NCBI GenBank assembly: GCA_963693305.1
Contig: OY855915.1
Coordinates: 17,735,222 to 17,799,221, forward strand
Direction: 5' to 3'
Source: Meandrina meandrites
Taxonomy: Eukaryota > Cnidaria > Anthozoa > Scleractinia > Meandrinidae
DNA length: 64,000 nucleotides
The first letter of the stretch is position 1; every line of letters begins with the position of its first letter. Position numbers and translations under genes: made by a program. This document shows, piece by piece, positions 1 through 12,176 of the stretch. The notes beneath the pieces were generated by a model. The model did not search any database. It saw nothing but the letters and a program-made list of their open reading frames with translations, and was not told the DNA's origin.

Positions 1-756
1 GAGACAGCAAGTACCCTTAAACTGTGCCAAGTAATTATCGGAAGCCATGACAGCAAAGCAAGAAGAGATACAAACAGCAGTGTCTTTGTTAAGCGTTTTT
101 TCTGTTGAGGCTCTGTTATCCTGTTGTAGAGCAAAACTTCCGTGTCGAAACTTTATCCAAATGCCGATGTTACAGCCGCACATGAACAAAATTAGGATCA
201 AGGTGTATGGCGCCAAAATGTACACGGCATGATTGTATGAAGTAAAGTTATTCAATGCAACCCACGCAGCGCTTACAACCAGAGTCAGTGTCCATACCGC
301 ACAAACAACAATGCGGTATGCTCGCATTGACAGTGTACGGTGCTTAAACGACCAATATATGGCGTAAAATCTCTCTGCTGATGTTGCAGCCGCAGAATTT
401 AACGTAGCTACTATCGGCACGGTTTCAAAGATAGCGGAGATATAAGCCAGAGGCATGTTCACACTTGTTATCCATAGATGAAAATAAGCACCAAGACGGT
501 AAATGTAGAAAGGAACAGATAAAGCTCCCATCATCAGATCGGCAAACGCCATGCTGATGACTAAAAATAAACTTTTCTTACGAAGCGTCTTGTTACGTGC
601 AAAGAGAACAAGGGTAAGTGAGTTTCCAGCGACAATAAACGCAGATAGCAAGATAAAAGCGCTGCACCATGCGATGCCTTCTGCCTTGGAAGGAACGGCC
701 ATTGATAAACCAGTCGCATTCTCCATGCTAGTGTCAGCTACTGACGTGTTGTCCAT
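1..756 (-). pseudogene. GPCR copy A, partial with frameshift
   Basis: Class A (rhodopsin-like) GPCR read from ATG at 756-754 towards the left edge, where it is cut by the window. The N-terminus has N-x-T/S sequons like its paralogues, followed by TM1 with GN, TM2 with the AD motif, TM3 ending in ERF, TM4 and TM5. Around 102-112 the plus strand reads ctgttgaggctc where the other copies read ctgtggagctc. That one-base insertion throws the frame in intracellular loop 3, just before TM6. Beyond it the receptor frame is again readable, including the SWLP motif, so only this lesion is visible. An in-frame TAA lies two codons before the ATG. Probably a recently disabled paralogue, unless the base is an assembly error. 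Confidence 0.8.
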
Positions 757-3345
757 TGCTTAGATTCTAATGACTGATGAAAACGTTTTACGCTTTGTGT
801 CGTCGTTTACAATGTGGACCAAAACTTCAGTGTCGATTGGCAAGGACAGAAGTTCATCTCAGGAACATATATGGTTCTTTTGTTTTTGTTATTCCTTGAT
901 AAGAAGGCCAATCAACCCTGAACAAGTCTATTTTCATGCATCCTGCTGCAACTTCGGTGTAAATTGAGAATGAAACTAAAATTCGCAAATAAATGAGAAA
1001 ACAGGCATTTCAGTACTCCAGCTTTCGTTCATGAAATTACAAAGAATTCTTTTCCTCAATAAAACCGTAGTCTATCTTCATCAGTTTTGCATAATGATAA
1101 AGAGGTGTCTAAGTATTTCTTTTCCAAAACCCGTTAAAATGTAGAATAACTTTTCCCGAATATTAAATAGGAAGTTCATAATCATAAGAGAACACGTAAA
1201 TGCGTGGGTGAAAATTATATAGTTCACCAAGGAGAACGTCACAGAAAAGTATACAGTTTTTTCCTTTTTCTTTTGGTCAACAATTTCTACTTTAAAAGTG
1301 AGGGTAAAAAACAAACAGCTCACTCTTATTGCGTACCACAGCACAAAGGGGAACTGTCGATTGTGACAAATTGTGACAAGCCTATGTAAATATGCTCATC
1401 TAAAAACTGAAAGATGCGGAAAAAATTTCTAAGGCATTTTTGGTGAACGGAAATTGGCTTTTACATGTAAGAAAACGTTGCACAGATGCTAAAAGTCAGA
1501 GAATCATATTGAATATATTAAATGTCATTTTCCCATAAGACTTTTTGCAGTTAAAAAAATCATCAGCAACGATTTTGCCTTGTATCAGTGAAAAAAATAG
1601 CGAAGAAAAGGTGGCTAACAAACGTTTTGAGGGGGTAAATGAAGCCCAGCTTTTCACTCTTGTGAAATGTTTAGAAGTGTTTTATCTTTTTCTTTTTACC
1701 GTTTGCACGGCCTACAACCATCATATTAAGCAACGCAAATGCCAATAATTAAAGAGCCAAAATTAAGGACCGAGTGCTGAAGCGGAGACTGGGCACTAGT
1801 AATTTAAATTGCGTTTCTCTCAAAATCTGCACGTTTGCACATTGTCTCTTATTAAACATTCACTACGAAATAAATTAAAGTTCTGTAAGGCAGATTTTTC
1901 CCGAAATAGGAAAATGTGATATTTTGTCTTTAAAAAAAAAAATAGCTCAAAGTCTCTCTAACAGAAGTTTTTAAAAATTTTTCTGTGGACGTGATTCCCT
2001 CCTAAAAACCTAACTGTGAAAGTTTCGTCATGGTTTTCACGGTAGGTTTTCTAAACATCGCGATAAAACTACTAGTAGTTTTCACTTATCCTTGAAAAGC
2101 AAAAATTTGGCAATATGGTATTATATTTATCTAGAATTCGGGATTCGAACGCACGTCTTAAAAGTCGTGCGTCGTTAACTTATTTAACTTAGTTTCACCC
2201 CGAACTTATTTTAACTGCCGCAAATTTGATAGCTCGTCAACAAATAACCAGATGTTTTAAATTTTAACTAATTAACTAGTAAAAATTGTCCTTGAAAGAA
2301 CAATAGAAGAAAAACGAACTGACTGTTATGTCAACGTTTCTTATCCGTTCTCTTTAATAAAACCATAGATTGTAGAATAAACTTTCCCGACCAAAAGGTG
2401 CCGGCATCTCAGGAAAAAACACTTACGCGACACCGATCAAAGGAAATATGACTGTACTAGATCTATATGTGAAATTCAAATTAGAAATTGAATTTTTTAA
2501 GTAATTAAAGAGAGAAAGAAAACTACTTCAGTTATTAAAACAACCAGCTGCAGGCTGATTGAGCACAGAACTGTTGACGCTCAAAGGAAAATTCTCCTCG
2601 AAGAAACTTTTGGAAAACCTGTAATTATTTTGGTGATTAGTAACGAAATAGACATCGAAATGGCGCCTCTACATTTCCGCACCGACGATAAATGGTAGAA
2701 AAAGAAACTTTTATAACTGACTGTCGACTGATAGTACTCCTCATAGATTTGTCACGAAACTACTTTTTTTCGGAACTTTGTTTCTAATAACTACACTTGA
2801 CTGGGGCATCGGGGGCATATCAGGCGAGCCATGGTTCGTATGTTGGCGAGGTATTTACCGTTCCCAAATTCAGACAAAAATCCAGTGAGATTTGTGAACT
2901 CCGACTCCATTGTTTCAGTCTGAATGTTTCAGTACATGTTGGCGAACATCGCGCAATTGGCGAGCGCGCTCAAGTTAAGTTTTGGCGGGAACGTTTTTAC
3001 TCCTTTCACGACCGCTTAACACCAGATCAACATAAATTACCAGGTTTTGTTTAACTGGTAAAACCTCTTTTTAATCCACCGTACGGTAACACTTCTTTAC
3101 TTGAAAGTGACCATGATATCGTGGCATATCAGGTCAGTGACTTGATATCGTAGGATATCAGGACAGTATATGGCGCTTGCTGCTTGCGAATTCGCGTAAG
3201 GTTATTACCGCAAGCGAACTGATGATCCAAGAACGATCTCGAGAGAATCGTTAACAAAATGAAAAACAGTGCTCCTCTCAACGAAATGGCAGTTATATCG
3301 TTCGCACAAAAAACGTCAAGAAATGGACCAGGTTTTAACACTTAA
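757..3345 (-). repeat. GPCR-unit upstream and spacer segment, unit A
   Basis: Non-coding segment shared with the other GPCR units. It starts with a block at 785-865 found upstream of most copies. It includes a second landmark at 2541-2695 (aaccagctgcagg... to the gacgataaatgg motif) and a third around 2830-2860 (gttggcgaggtatttacc), each recurring in units B, E, F and G. Short open frames here are not conserved between units. It shows that whole segments of about 4-5 kb were duplicated, not just coding sequence. Confidence 0.75.
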
Positions 3346-4179
3346 AAAAGCTACCTGAAAGAGAATAGATAAACTTCTTTAATAAACGAAAGAATGTGGG
3401 GGGTAAATGCATGAGCTAAATAATAATAAGATACAAATATGAATAAAAATGAATGATATGATCTATTGAGTGAGTCTCAAAGAACAAATATGAATAAAAA
3501 TGAATATGATCTAATGAGCGAGTGTGAAAGTACGAAGAGTCTCTAGATGTATTAAAATAATTGGAATGGCGGTCGATTTCCCTAAAACACTCTCTTAAAC
3601 AGCCGGTGGTCCTAAAACACTTTTTTGAAACAAAATCTTGCCTAGATTCCCTCTATTTCTCTCCGGCAGAACACGCTGATGTTGTCTTAGCCACGTGGGG
3701 GGTATAATCATTTGAATTCTATTTTTAAATCTCACGCGCTTCGCTATTGTTTCAGAACTTTTTTCTTTTACTTTGGTTACTTGCCTGTAGACGAATGAAA
3801 AACAAAGGTTTTCTCGGCAATCATTCTGCTTTTAATATTATAGTGTTGGGTCTAAGAAATCAATGCCAACTCGACAGTTTTTAGGGTAATTTAAAATAGC
3901 AGATGGTCTTCGAGCTCCATTCTTTTTTAAGCCTAAATTTTCGGCATGAGACCGAGCACCGTTTAGGTCATCCGACTCGAAATTAAAGGGTTCATCGTTA
4001 GACGTCGTTAGACTAGGTGTTAAGCTTCGTGTTTAACTGTTTGGAAGGAAATTGTACTCTAAAGGAACAAAGGAATATTTGCTATATATGTGCAAAACTT
4101 AACAGGGGAAGAAGAGGTTTCATTTCACAGGAGAGCACAAGTTACAACATCGATACCGAGTTTCGCTCCTCTCGGTTGA
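3346..4179 (-). repeat. GPCR-unit downstream segment, unit B
   Basis: Sequence downstream of the copy B stop codon, homologous to 30,480-31,441 and in part to 36,440-37,058 and 39,540-39,840. The shared marks include a run of gaatgatatgatcta repeats at about 3450-3520 and the phrase cggcatgagaccgagcacc near 3943. No gene is seen. Confidence 0.65.
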
Positions 4180-5208
4180 TTACAGTTTTGTATCCATAAC
4201 CCCATGTTCAAACGCCAATTCTGTGTGATTGGGATCTGTTCGTAAAGTTATTAGATGTGTCGCCGGCGTTATAGCAGCAGACGGCTTATTTCTTCTTTCG
4301 CCGCCTCCGTTGTTCGTTGTTTCTTCCCTTCCAAGATAGCACAAAGACAGTGCATGTTTAAACTCCGGAATTCTTAATGCATACACAACTGGATTTACAA
4401 AAGAATTAAAGACAAGTAGAATGTATCCAATTAAACCATATCTCAAAGGGATCGAGAAAGCAAGTATGTTTAAAATGTCTCTAATCATTAACGGAAGCCG
4501 TGACAGCAAAGCAAGAATAGATACAACAGCAGTGTCTTTTGTTAAGCGTTTTTTCTGTGGAGCTCTGTTATCCTGTTGTAAAGCAACACTTCCGTGTCGA
4601 AACTTTATCCAAATGCCGATGTTACAGCCGCATATGAATAAAATTAGGACCACGATATATGGCGCCCAAATGTACACAGCATGATTGTATGAAATAAAGG
4701 AAACGAATGTCATCCAGACAGCGCTTGCAAGGATAGTCAGTGACCATACCGTACAAATGACAATGCGGTATGCTCGCATCGTCAGTGTACGGTGCTTAAA
4801 CGGCCAATATATGGCGTAGAATCTCTCTCCTGATATTGCGGCCGCAGAATTTAATGTAGCTACTATCGGCACGGTACGAATGATAGAGAAGAAATAATCT
4901 AAAGGCATGTTCGCACTTATTATCCATAGATGAAAATTTGCACCGAGAGAGCGAATGTCGAAAAGAAGAGTTAAAGCTCCCATCATCAGATCGGCAAACG
5001 CCATGTTGATGACTAAAAGTAAACTTTCCTTACGAAGCGTCTTGTTACGTGCAAAGAGAACAATGGTAAGCAAGTTTCCAACGACAATAAACACAGATAG
5101 CAAGATAAAAGCGCTGCACCATCCGATGCCTTCTGCCTTGGAAAGAACGGCCATTGATAAACCAGTCGCATTCTCCAAGCTAGTGTCAGCTACTGACGTG
5201 TAGTTCAT
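4180..5208 (-). CDS. class A GPCR copy B, open but damaged in TM6
   Basis: Single-exon 342-aa receptor-like ORF aligned end to end with copies E and F. Family features present are the N2 and N13 sequons, N45 in TM1 (position 1.50), D73 in TM2, E128-R129-F at the end of TM3 and NPVVY at 272-276 in TM7. Two things are wrong in TM6. An extra T near 4537-4540 and a missing A near 4523-4526 form a compensated frameshift, so the usual KTLLFVS reads KDTAVVS. At 4498-4500 the codon for the conserved TM6 tryptophan (W237, the 6.48 toggle) is CGG, arginine. The length is intact, but a membrane helix with K-D and an arginine at the switch is unlikely to signal normally. It may be a pseudogene that kept an open frame by chance, or a diverged receptor. 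A TAA stop lies upstream of the ATG. Confidence 0.8.
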   Translation of the reverse strand: MNYTSVADTSLENATGLSMAVLSKAEGIGWCSAFILLSVFIVVGNLLTIVLFARNKTLRKESLLLVINMAFADLMMGALTLLFDIRSLGANFHLWIISANMPLDYFFSIIRTVPIVATLNSAAAISGERFYAIYWPFKHRTLTMRAYRIVICTVWSLTILASAVWMTFVSFISYNHAVYIWAPYIVVLILFICGCNIGIWIKFRHGSVALQQDNRAPQKKRLTKDTAVVSILALLSRLPLMIRDILNILAFSIPLRYGLIGYILLVFNSFVNPVVYALRIPEFKHALSLCYLGREETTNNGGGERRNKPSAAITPATHLITLRTDPNHTELAFEHGVMDTKL

Positions 5209-7660
5209 TGTTTAGATTCAAATGACTGATGAAAACGTTTTACGCTTTGTGGTGTCGTTAACAATGTCGACCAAAACTTCAGTGTCGATTGGCAAGGACA
5301 GAAGCACATCACATAAAAATATAAGGTTCTTTTGTTTTGTTTTTTCTTAATAATAAGGCCAATCATCCCTAAACAAGCCTGTTTTTAAGCATCCTGCTGC
5401 AACTTCAGTTTAAATTGAAAATGAAACTAAAAATCGCAAATAAATGAGAAAACAGGTGTTTCAGTACTCCAGCTTTCGTTCATGAATTTACAAAGAATTC
5501 TTATCCTCAATAAAACCGTAGTCTATCGTCATCAATTTGGCATAATGATGAAGAGGTGTCTAAGTATTTCTTTTCCAAAAGCCGTTAAATTGTATTGAAT
5601 CTGTATCATAACTTTTCCCGAAAACTAAATGAGAAGTTGGTAATTATAAAAGGACACGTAAATGCGTGGGTAAAAATTATGTCGTTTACCAAGGAGCAAA
5701 GAACCAATTACCTGTTTAGAGAACCAATGTTTTATCCTGCCGCTGTCTTGCCAATAGGAAAGCGGCAGATAAAAACTAAGTTATCAAGACTAACGTTATT
5801 TTAATGATTGTGCATTTTTGTCGACAAGTTCTACTTAAAAAGAAAAGGTAAAAAAAAACACCTGACTCTAATTGCCTACCACAGCACAAAAGGGAACTCT
5901 CGATTGTGACAAATTGTAACAAGCCTACGTAAATATACTTTTCTTAAAACTGAAAAATGCGGAAAAATTTGTAAGGCATTTTTAGTGAACGGAAATTTGC
6001 TTTTAAGAACACGCTGCACAGATGCTAAAAGTAAGAGATTCATGTTGAATATTTCGAGTGTCATTTTCCCATAAAACTTTTTGCAGTTAAAAAAATCTTC
6101 AGCAACGATTCTGCCTTGAATCAGTGAAAAAAAATAGCGAAGAAACGGTGGCTTACTACAGTTTTGAGGGGGTAGATTAGCCCCAGCTAGCCCTCCGTGT
6201 TTTATCTTTCTCTTTTAACTGTTGGTACGGCCTACAACCATCATATTGAGCAATGCAAATGCCAATAATTGAAAAGCCAAAATTAACGAGCGAGTGCTGA
6301 CGCGGAGACTGGGCACTAGTAGTTTCAATTGCGTTTCTCTCAAAATCTGCACGTTTCCACATTGTTTCATTAAAGCTCTGTAAGGCAGATTTTTCCTGAA
6401 ATAGGAAAGTGTGATATTTTGTCTATTTAAAAAATAGCTCAAAGTCTATCTAACAGAAGTTTTTAAAAATGTTTCTGTGGACGTGATTCCCTCCAAAAAA
6501 CCTAACTGTGAAAATTTCATCATGGTTTTCACGGTAGGTTTTCTAAAAATCGCGATAAAACTACTAGTAGTTTTCACTTATCCTTGAAAAGCAAAAATTT
6601 GGCAGGATGGTATTATATTTATCTAGAATTCGGGATTGGAACGCACGTCTTAAAAGTCGTGCGTCATTAACTTAGTTAACTTAGTTTCATCCCGAACTTA
6701 TTTTATCTGCCGCAACTTTGATGGCTCGTCAACAAATAACCAGATGTTTTAAATTTTAACTTTAACTAAAAATTGTCCTTGAAAGAACAATACAAGAAAA
6801 ACAAATTGCCTGTTATGTCAACGTTTGTTATCCGCTTTCTTCAATAGAACCATAGACTGTAGAATAAATTTTTCCGAGCAAAAGGTGCCGGCCTGTCAGA
6901 AAAGAACACTTGGGCGACATCGATCAAAGGAAATATAACTGTACTAGATCTATATGTGAAATTCAAATTAGAAATTGAATATTTTTATGTAATAAAAGCG
7001 AGAAGGAAAACTCCTTCAGTTATTAAAACAACCAGCTGCAGGCGAATTGAGCACAGAACTGTTGACGCTCAAAGGAAAAGTCTCCTCGAAGAAACTTTTG
7101 GAAAACCTGTAATTATTTTGGTGATTAGTAACGAAATAGACATCGAAATGGCGCCTCTACATTTCCGCACTGATGATAAATGGAAGAAAAAATAGTTTAA
7201 TAACTGACTGTCGACTGTTAACACTCCTCATAAATTTATCACTGCTTTTTATTAGGACCTGTGTTTCAAATAATTATACCTAATCGTACCTTTTTTGGTA
7301 CGCTTTGGCGGCATATCAGGCGAGTTTGTTCGAGCCATGGTTTGTATGTTGGCGAGGTATTTGCCGTTCCCAAATTCAGCCCAGTCCATTGTTTCAGTCT
7401 GAATGTTTCAGTACATGTGGCAAACATCGCGCAATTGGCGAGCGCGCTCAAGTTAAGTTTTAATTTGGCGGGAGAGTTTTTAATCCTTTTACGATAACAC
7501 CAGCTAAACATAAATTATGGGGTTCTATTTCATTGGTAAAACCTATTTTCAATTCACCGTACGGTAACACTTCTTTACTTGAAAGTGACCATGATGTAAT
7601 GGCTTATCAGGTCAGTGACTTGATATCATAGGATATCAGGACAGTAGATCTCGCTTCTGA
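5209..7660 (-). repeat. GPCR-unit upstream and spacer segment, unit B
   Basis: Collinear with 757-3345. It has the upstream block at 5235-5310, the ctgcaggcgaattgagcac landmark at 7020-7180 and the gttggcgaggtatttgcc landmark near 7340. Small open frames are not maintained between the copies, so no gene is called. Confidence 0.75.
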
Positions 7661-7711
7661 TTGGCTACTTGCGAATTTGGGTACGATAACTACCGCAGAC
7701 ATACTGATAAT

Positions 7712-7895
7712 CTAAAAATAAACTTTTCTTACGAAGCGTCTTGTTACGTGCAAAGAGAACAATGGTAAGCAAGTTTCCAACGACAATAAACACAGATAGC
7801 ATGATAAAAGCACTGCACCATGCGATGCCTTCTGCCTTGGAAGGAACGGCCATTGATAAACCAGTCGCATTCTCCAAGCTAATGTCCGCAACTTA
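7712..7895 (-). pseudogene. GPCR fragment C (N-terminus to TM1/TM2)
   Basis: Encodes the N-terminal sequon region, TM1 with VVGNLL and the first intracellular loop (RNKTLRKKSLFL). It then breaks at about 7712 directly into unit spacer sequence that normally lies well downstream of a receptor. The start-codon end is also lost. At about 7895 the homology stops and a LINE tail begins. Both ends are recombination or insertion breakpoints, so this is a dead fragment. Confidence 0.8.
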
Positions 7896-7900
7896 AGTGA

Positions 7901-8156
7901 GGTTAGGCTATGTTAGGTTAGGTTAGGTTAGGTAACTTTATTTAAACACGGTAAAATCCACTCAGGTACAGACAATAAAAAACAAAGGATAAAAACACTA
8001 ACTACACTAATTAAGAGAGACTAACTACTAATAAGAACAAACAAACAAAACGTGCTTTACAAGGATGCCGTGTATTCAAAATTTAAATGCAAGAAGATCC
8101 GAAAGTGTGATTTTTCAATTTGTTCTTAAATTCGTTAAGTGTTCTGGATAGTTTTA
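7901..8156 (-). mobile_element. CR1/L2-like LINE 3' end with TTAGG-type tail
   Basis: On the minus strand the last codons of a LINE reverse transcriptase are visible (SRTLNEFKNKLKNHTF, stop at 8083). A 3' UTR follows with ttaaataaagtta and then a pentanucleotide tail, repeats of AACCT, at 7932-7901. The words ttaaataaagt and ccgtg match the minus-strand LINE at 58.7 kb. Heavily 5'-truncated. Insertion here probably removed the start of GPCR fragment C. Confidence 0.65.
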
Positions 8157-8158
8157 GC

Positions 8159-8199
8159 GGAGCTCCCGCGGGCGCCGAAGGCGCCCGCGGCGGAGCTCC
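8159..8199. repeat. GC-rich perfect hairpin
   Basis: An 11-bp perfect stem (8166-8176 with 8180-8190) closes a 3-base loop. It extends by 7 more pairs (8159-8165 with 8193-8199) across a 2-base bulge. It stands out in AT-rich surroundings and sits at the junction between the LINE remnant and unrelated sequence, so it may be the end of another element. Confidence 0.6.
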
Positions 8200-10509
8200 A
8201 TACCCATAGAAAAAGGGAAATCCATCGAGCCAAGAAAATTTGGTGGTCGCCCGCGTCCGTACGTACGTACGCACGGATTAGGCCTGGGACGAGTTTATCT
8301 TTGTCCTTGATTTGGAGTCCTTCTTACGCAAAAAGTAACACAAAAACATTTTTTGGTTTGTTGAGAGTTAACTTAAATGTCATAGAAACTTGTAAGAACA
8401 CTTTATTACTTCAGTGTTTTTTTTTTCTCATGTTTTCTCATGATCTGGACATTTCATTTCAACTTAAACGAAGCGGTTGTATGAAAAGGCGGCAAATATT
8501 CACTTTCTAACCTGAATGAAAGACGCGAAGAAAGATCAAAGCATGCTGGAAAACATAGTTCTTCGTGAATATTTCTCGCTCTATTTACTCATCTACATCA
8601 TGAAAACTCATGCCAAATGATTTAGGGCAACCTAAAAGGGAAGATCCGAAATAATTGCCGACTTGAACAATGTACATCGGACAACACCGAGAGTTGAGCA
8701 CTGCGGCTAGCGCTAACCAAGGCTGAAAATTAATTGAGGTGACATTGAGCTAAGATAAAAGTGAGCTCAGAGCCGGCGAAGTTCACTAAGTGATGGATAA
8801 AAGACTGTTAACAGCTACACCGAAAGGAAAGGAGAGATCAATCTTCGCTGATAATTCAAAACATGCCGCTGGTGTTGGAGTAAGCCGTACAACGAGTGGC
8901 GTTTTCGTTTCTGATATTGTGCTGGTTTGAAATTTTTGCCCTGCAGAATTTACAAGCCTTCCCCAAACTTGAGGTAACAAACGTAAATGTATATATGCAG
9001 TAAGCATAAGTTTGATTTTATTGTGAGAATCTGTTTATACTATACTTCATTTATGAACGAATTTGAAGTAGTGTCGGTTTTCAGATCTTCCCGTATAACT
9101 CTATTAATGCTGCTCACAAACCTGTTCATGTTTGTGCATTTCAATCATTCATACAGACATCGTTTATTAAATATTTCGTTTAGGTTAATTGTTTTGTGCT
9201 TTAGTTAGAGGAGTTAACTGTGATGTTCATAATTGACCATGATTGGATTTTGATAACAATAAGCTTATCAAATTATTAAGTTTCACGGATCAAAATCACG
9301 ACTCCGCTTTTTAAATTACAAACTACACGTACAGAAAAATCCTGCGAAACAAAACCGAGTAAAACTACTCAGCGATACTGCACACCAATATATATTTAAG
9401 CGATCTATTATCCAACCGCTCTTTTTTATACTCGCTTGCATTTGTTTTGTTTCTCTTATCAGGGATTGTGTTGAAATCGTAAACCAATATTTCGCCAATT
9501 TCGTTGCGAGTTACCTGTGCTTGGCTGAGCAAGTTCAGACTTAACCTTCCACATATTTACTTACCAGAAATGAAGAAAATTGAATCAGTTCTCTGCATAA
9601 AATTCTGTAAGGTTTTTAGCAAGGCGTACGGTAAAACAGAATTAGTTAATCATGCAACCAAACTGCAACGAAAAGAACACGGTTCAAAACAGTCAAAACA
9701 ACATCGTAAGCTTATTCTATGTTAGCGTGCACCACTTTCCGAGTCACAAACTGCCACAGTTCTTACACAAAATCTGCTTTAAAATGACTTACAAAACCGG
9801 CACCATCAATTTGCAGAGTTTGTTTACTGCCGTGAGTTTTGTTTGCCGTAGCGTGAGTTCACTTTGTTTACTGTGTTTAGCAGCGAGTTTACTTGGTTTG
9901 TTTTGCTGTATTTTTGTTTTTTGCCTTGAGTTATTTTTTTTATGCCCCAACTGTTTTGCAGTAAATCAAAGCAAGACCAAGGTCCTTTTTACATTGAATA
10001 AGTCATAAAGGTTTATTAACATAGTGTACAGGAAACGTTGTGTAAAGTTTTACTAAGATTTGTCGTTGCGCCTACATGCGTACCTGAGGAACCCAGTAAA
10101 GTGCACTCGTCAATTTTAATTTTAGAACCTGTCATAGGCAAAAATTTAGAAGGATTAACCACAGGCAGCCCAAGCTCACGTTTCGAGCGGTTGGTAGGTA
10201 TAAATTGGTGTTGCGTAACACTAGACCGTTGAGAATATTATAAGGCTTTGTCTCGGATTTGGGTCGATTTTGGCCGTATTTATGCTTAAAATACAGTCAA
10301 TATACAAAATAAACTTACTTTTGCCATTTGCTGTGTACTTTTGCCTGTTTTGCGTCTTAAAGTGGTGTTTTAGTCGATTTTTCTCTTCCCTGTTCCTTCC
10401 TTCCTAAGACGGAGTCAAGGCGAAACACTGCCATGGCGATCGATCCGCGATCGAGCGGCGATTTTTAGCCCGAAAATTGGTCCCAACGGCGTCTTTTCCT
10501 TTCTCACGT
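8200..10509. other. no gene seen
   Basis: AT-rich sequence with only short unconserved open frames, the longest being 118 aa at 9652-10008, low-complexity and rich in C, L and F. A run of cgtacgtacgtacg lies near 8261. A block with cgatcgatccgcgatcg lies near 10,437. No domain, RNA or complete mobile element was recognised. Confidence 0.5.
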
Positions 10510-10960
10510 AAAGGTCGTTAGCTCTCCTCCTCCCACGAATCCACAGCTTTGGAAAATCTCAATGCATACCCTTTGAAATAAACCGATTTCCACGACTAAT
10601 CCATAGGTTTCGGAGGTCTGCAATTCCTGTGTAATTCGAAGTTGACACGACCGTTTCAAACTAGGCTTAGCGGCCTGGCCTGGTGTCAAATCCACATACG
10701 TCCACGGGAGGGAAGGTAAAAATTACTATCCGAAACTTTCTAAGTAATTTTTACCTTCCCTCCCGTGGACGTATGTGGATTTGACACCAGGCCAGGCCGC
10801 TAAGCCTAGTTTGAAACGGTCGTGTCAACTTCGAATTACACAGGAATTGCAGACCTCCGAAACCTATGGATTAGTCGTGGAAATCGGTTTATTTCAAAGG
10901 GTATGCATTGAGATTTTCCAAAGCTGTGGATTCGTGGGAGGAGGAGAGCTAACGACCTTT
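10510..10960. repeat. 218-bp palindrome, arms apparently identical
   Basis: Arms 10510-10727 and 10743-10960 are inverted copies around a 15-base centre. The arithmetic is exact (10510+10960 = 10727+10743), and the 61-residue open frame on each arm is identical, so the arms are perfect or nearly so. It could be a fold-back (MITE-like) element or a recent inverted duplication. No target duplication is evident. The mirrored small ORFs are by-products. Confidence 0.85.
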
Positions 10961-11171
10961 TCTGATTTTTCATTCAATTGATTGGTTGAAGCACAGCAAA
11001 CACATGTCAAGTTCAAACTTTCACAAGAGCGAAATACTCAGATTCATTCAGTTGTACTGTTAACTTGTGAATTTGTGGTTTTTCAAACGTTTTTGGAGCA
11101 CAACTAGGTTAACAATAACCGACTAAAGACAATGTACATCTTAGACTGTGAAAGCTCGGCGTAAACTGAAG

Positions 11172-11412
11172 AATAGGCCATTTTACAGTTGTCTGCTCAG
11201 TGACCTGGCCTCTGAATGGTAGCGAGGCTGGAGTTGACCTTGTTTTGATACAGACCTCATTGCTTTTGTTTTGTAAATTAAGTTGTTCTTATGCTAACTA
11301 GTTTGCATTTACATGATAAAGAAGAGAGGTTTGTATTAATGTAAGGTCACCTCCAGCCTCGCTACCATACAAAGGCCAGGTCACTGAGCAGACAACTGTA
11401 AAATGGCCTATT
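11172..11412. mobile_element. fold-back MITE, 241 bp
   Basis: The terminal inverted repeats start aataggccattttacag and extend about 85 bp on each side with a few mismatches and indels. They enclose about 65 bp of unique sequence. Non-autonomous with no coding capacity. The superfamily is not assignable because no clear target duplication was found. Confidence 0.7.
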
Positions 11413-11961
11413 GGACGGCGGCCGTTTTGAAAACCGAGATGTAAGCTTCGAGCGGCCAAAGATGAAAGAAACCTGGCAGTTGATAAATGCAAAAAGCCAC
11501 CACAAACTACAGATATGTAAGTGCTTCTGGCGTTTTGGCACCAAAAAATTCCTACTGTCATAGCACGTCCACTTCTTCTTCGGTTGAACTTCGCGCTTTT
11601 ATATTTGGACGTTTTCTCATGACAGACCGGCGAAGAACTTGGCGAAGAACTTACTTGCCGGATTGAAAAACTTGTATCCTTGTTTATTTATATGCCTGTC
11701 GAGTGTAGCTATTATCATTCTGTAAGCTGTCTGGTTCCAAGTCAAGTCGTCACTATTTTGTCCTTTTACTTTAGGGCAGAACTTTCAGTTCGGCTTGCTC
11801 GTTTTCCTCTATTTTGTTGGCGATACTTTTTTTTCTTCACAAGACGTTTTCCGTACATTAAGCCAGAATGAGGTGCTAATAATTGTATTTGGTTTCTTAG
11901 AACTATCTTTTAGGTGCTTTACTGTTGTTTACCTAGCGAAAACCCCGGTCGTTGTTTTTGT
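11413..11961. other. no gene seen
   Basis: Sequence between the fold-back MITE and the Copia 5' LTR. A short imperfect direct repeat (ggcgaagaactt) occurs at about 11,630-11,650. Nothing else was recognised. Confidence 0.45.
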
Positions 11962-12173
11962 TGTTATTCCGAAAGTATTTGACGGTTGTTATTTGAATTT
12001 TAATGTATTTCACAGGAATTGTTAATTCAGTTTATCATTGGTCTAGGCGTTTTTCCCTTTTGTTATTCAACAATTGTTTTTTTCCATTCAAATTAGCATT
12101 TATATATGTGTTGTGTTTTTCCTTTGTGTGTATAACCGTTTTCGAGATAAAGTTGTTCAACGCTGTAAAAACA
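11962..12173 (+). repeat. Copia 5' LTR
   Basis: Starts TGTTATTCCG and ends GTAAAAACA, the usual TG...CA ends. It aligns without gaps to 23,028-23,239. Short for an LTR, as is common in Copia elements. Confidence 0.9.
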
Positions 12174-12176
12174 TTA

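Noticed and set aside
2797..3054. 85-aa frame in unit A spacer as a conserved gene
   Set aside because: The paralogous frames in B, F and E/G differ in length and frame (for example 7,261-7,497 and 33,933-34,196), so the nucleotides and not the protein are shared.
7901..7932. TTAGG repeats as an insect-type telomere
   Set aside because: Four to five units directly after a LINE 3' UTR. It is the LINE tail.
9652..10008. 118-aa ORF with hydrophobic stretches
   Set aside because: Low-complexity C/L/F-rich translation of T-rich DNA, with no family resemblance.
10504..10981. Identical 61-aa ORFs on opposite strands
   Set aside because: Mirror images produced by the palindrome. No motif or independent support.
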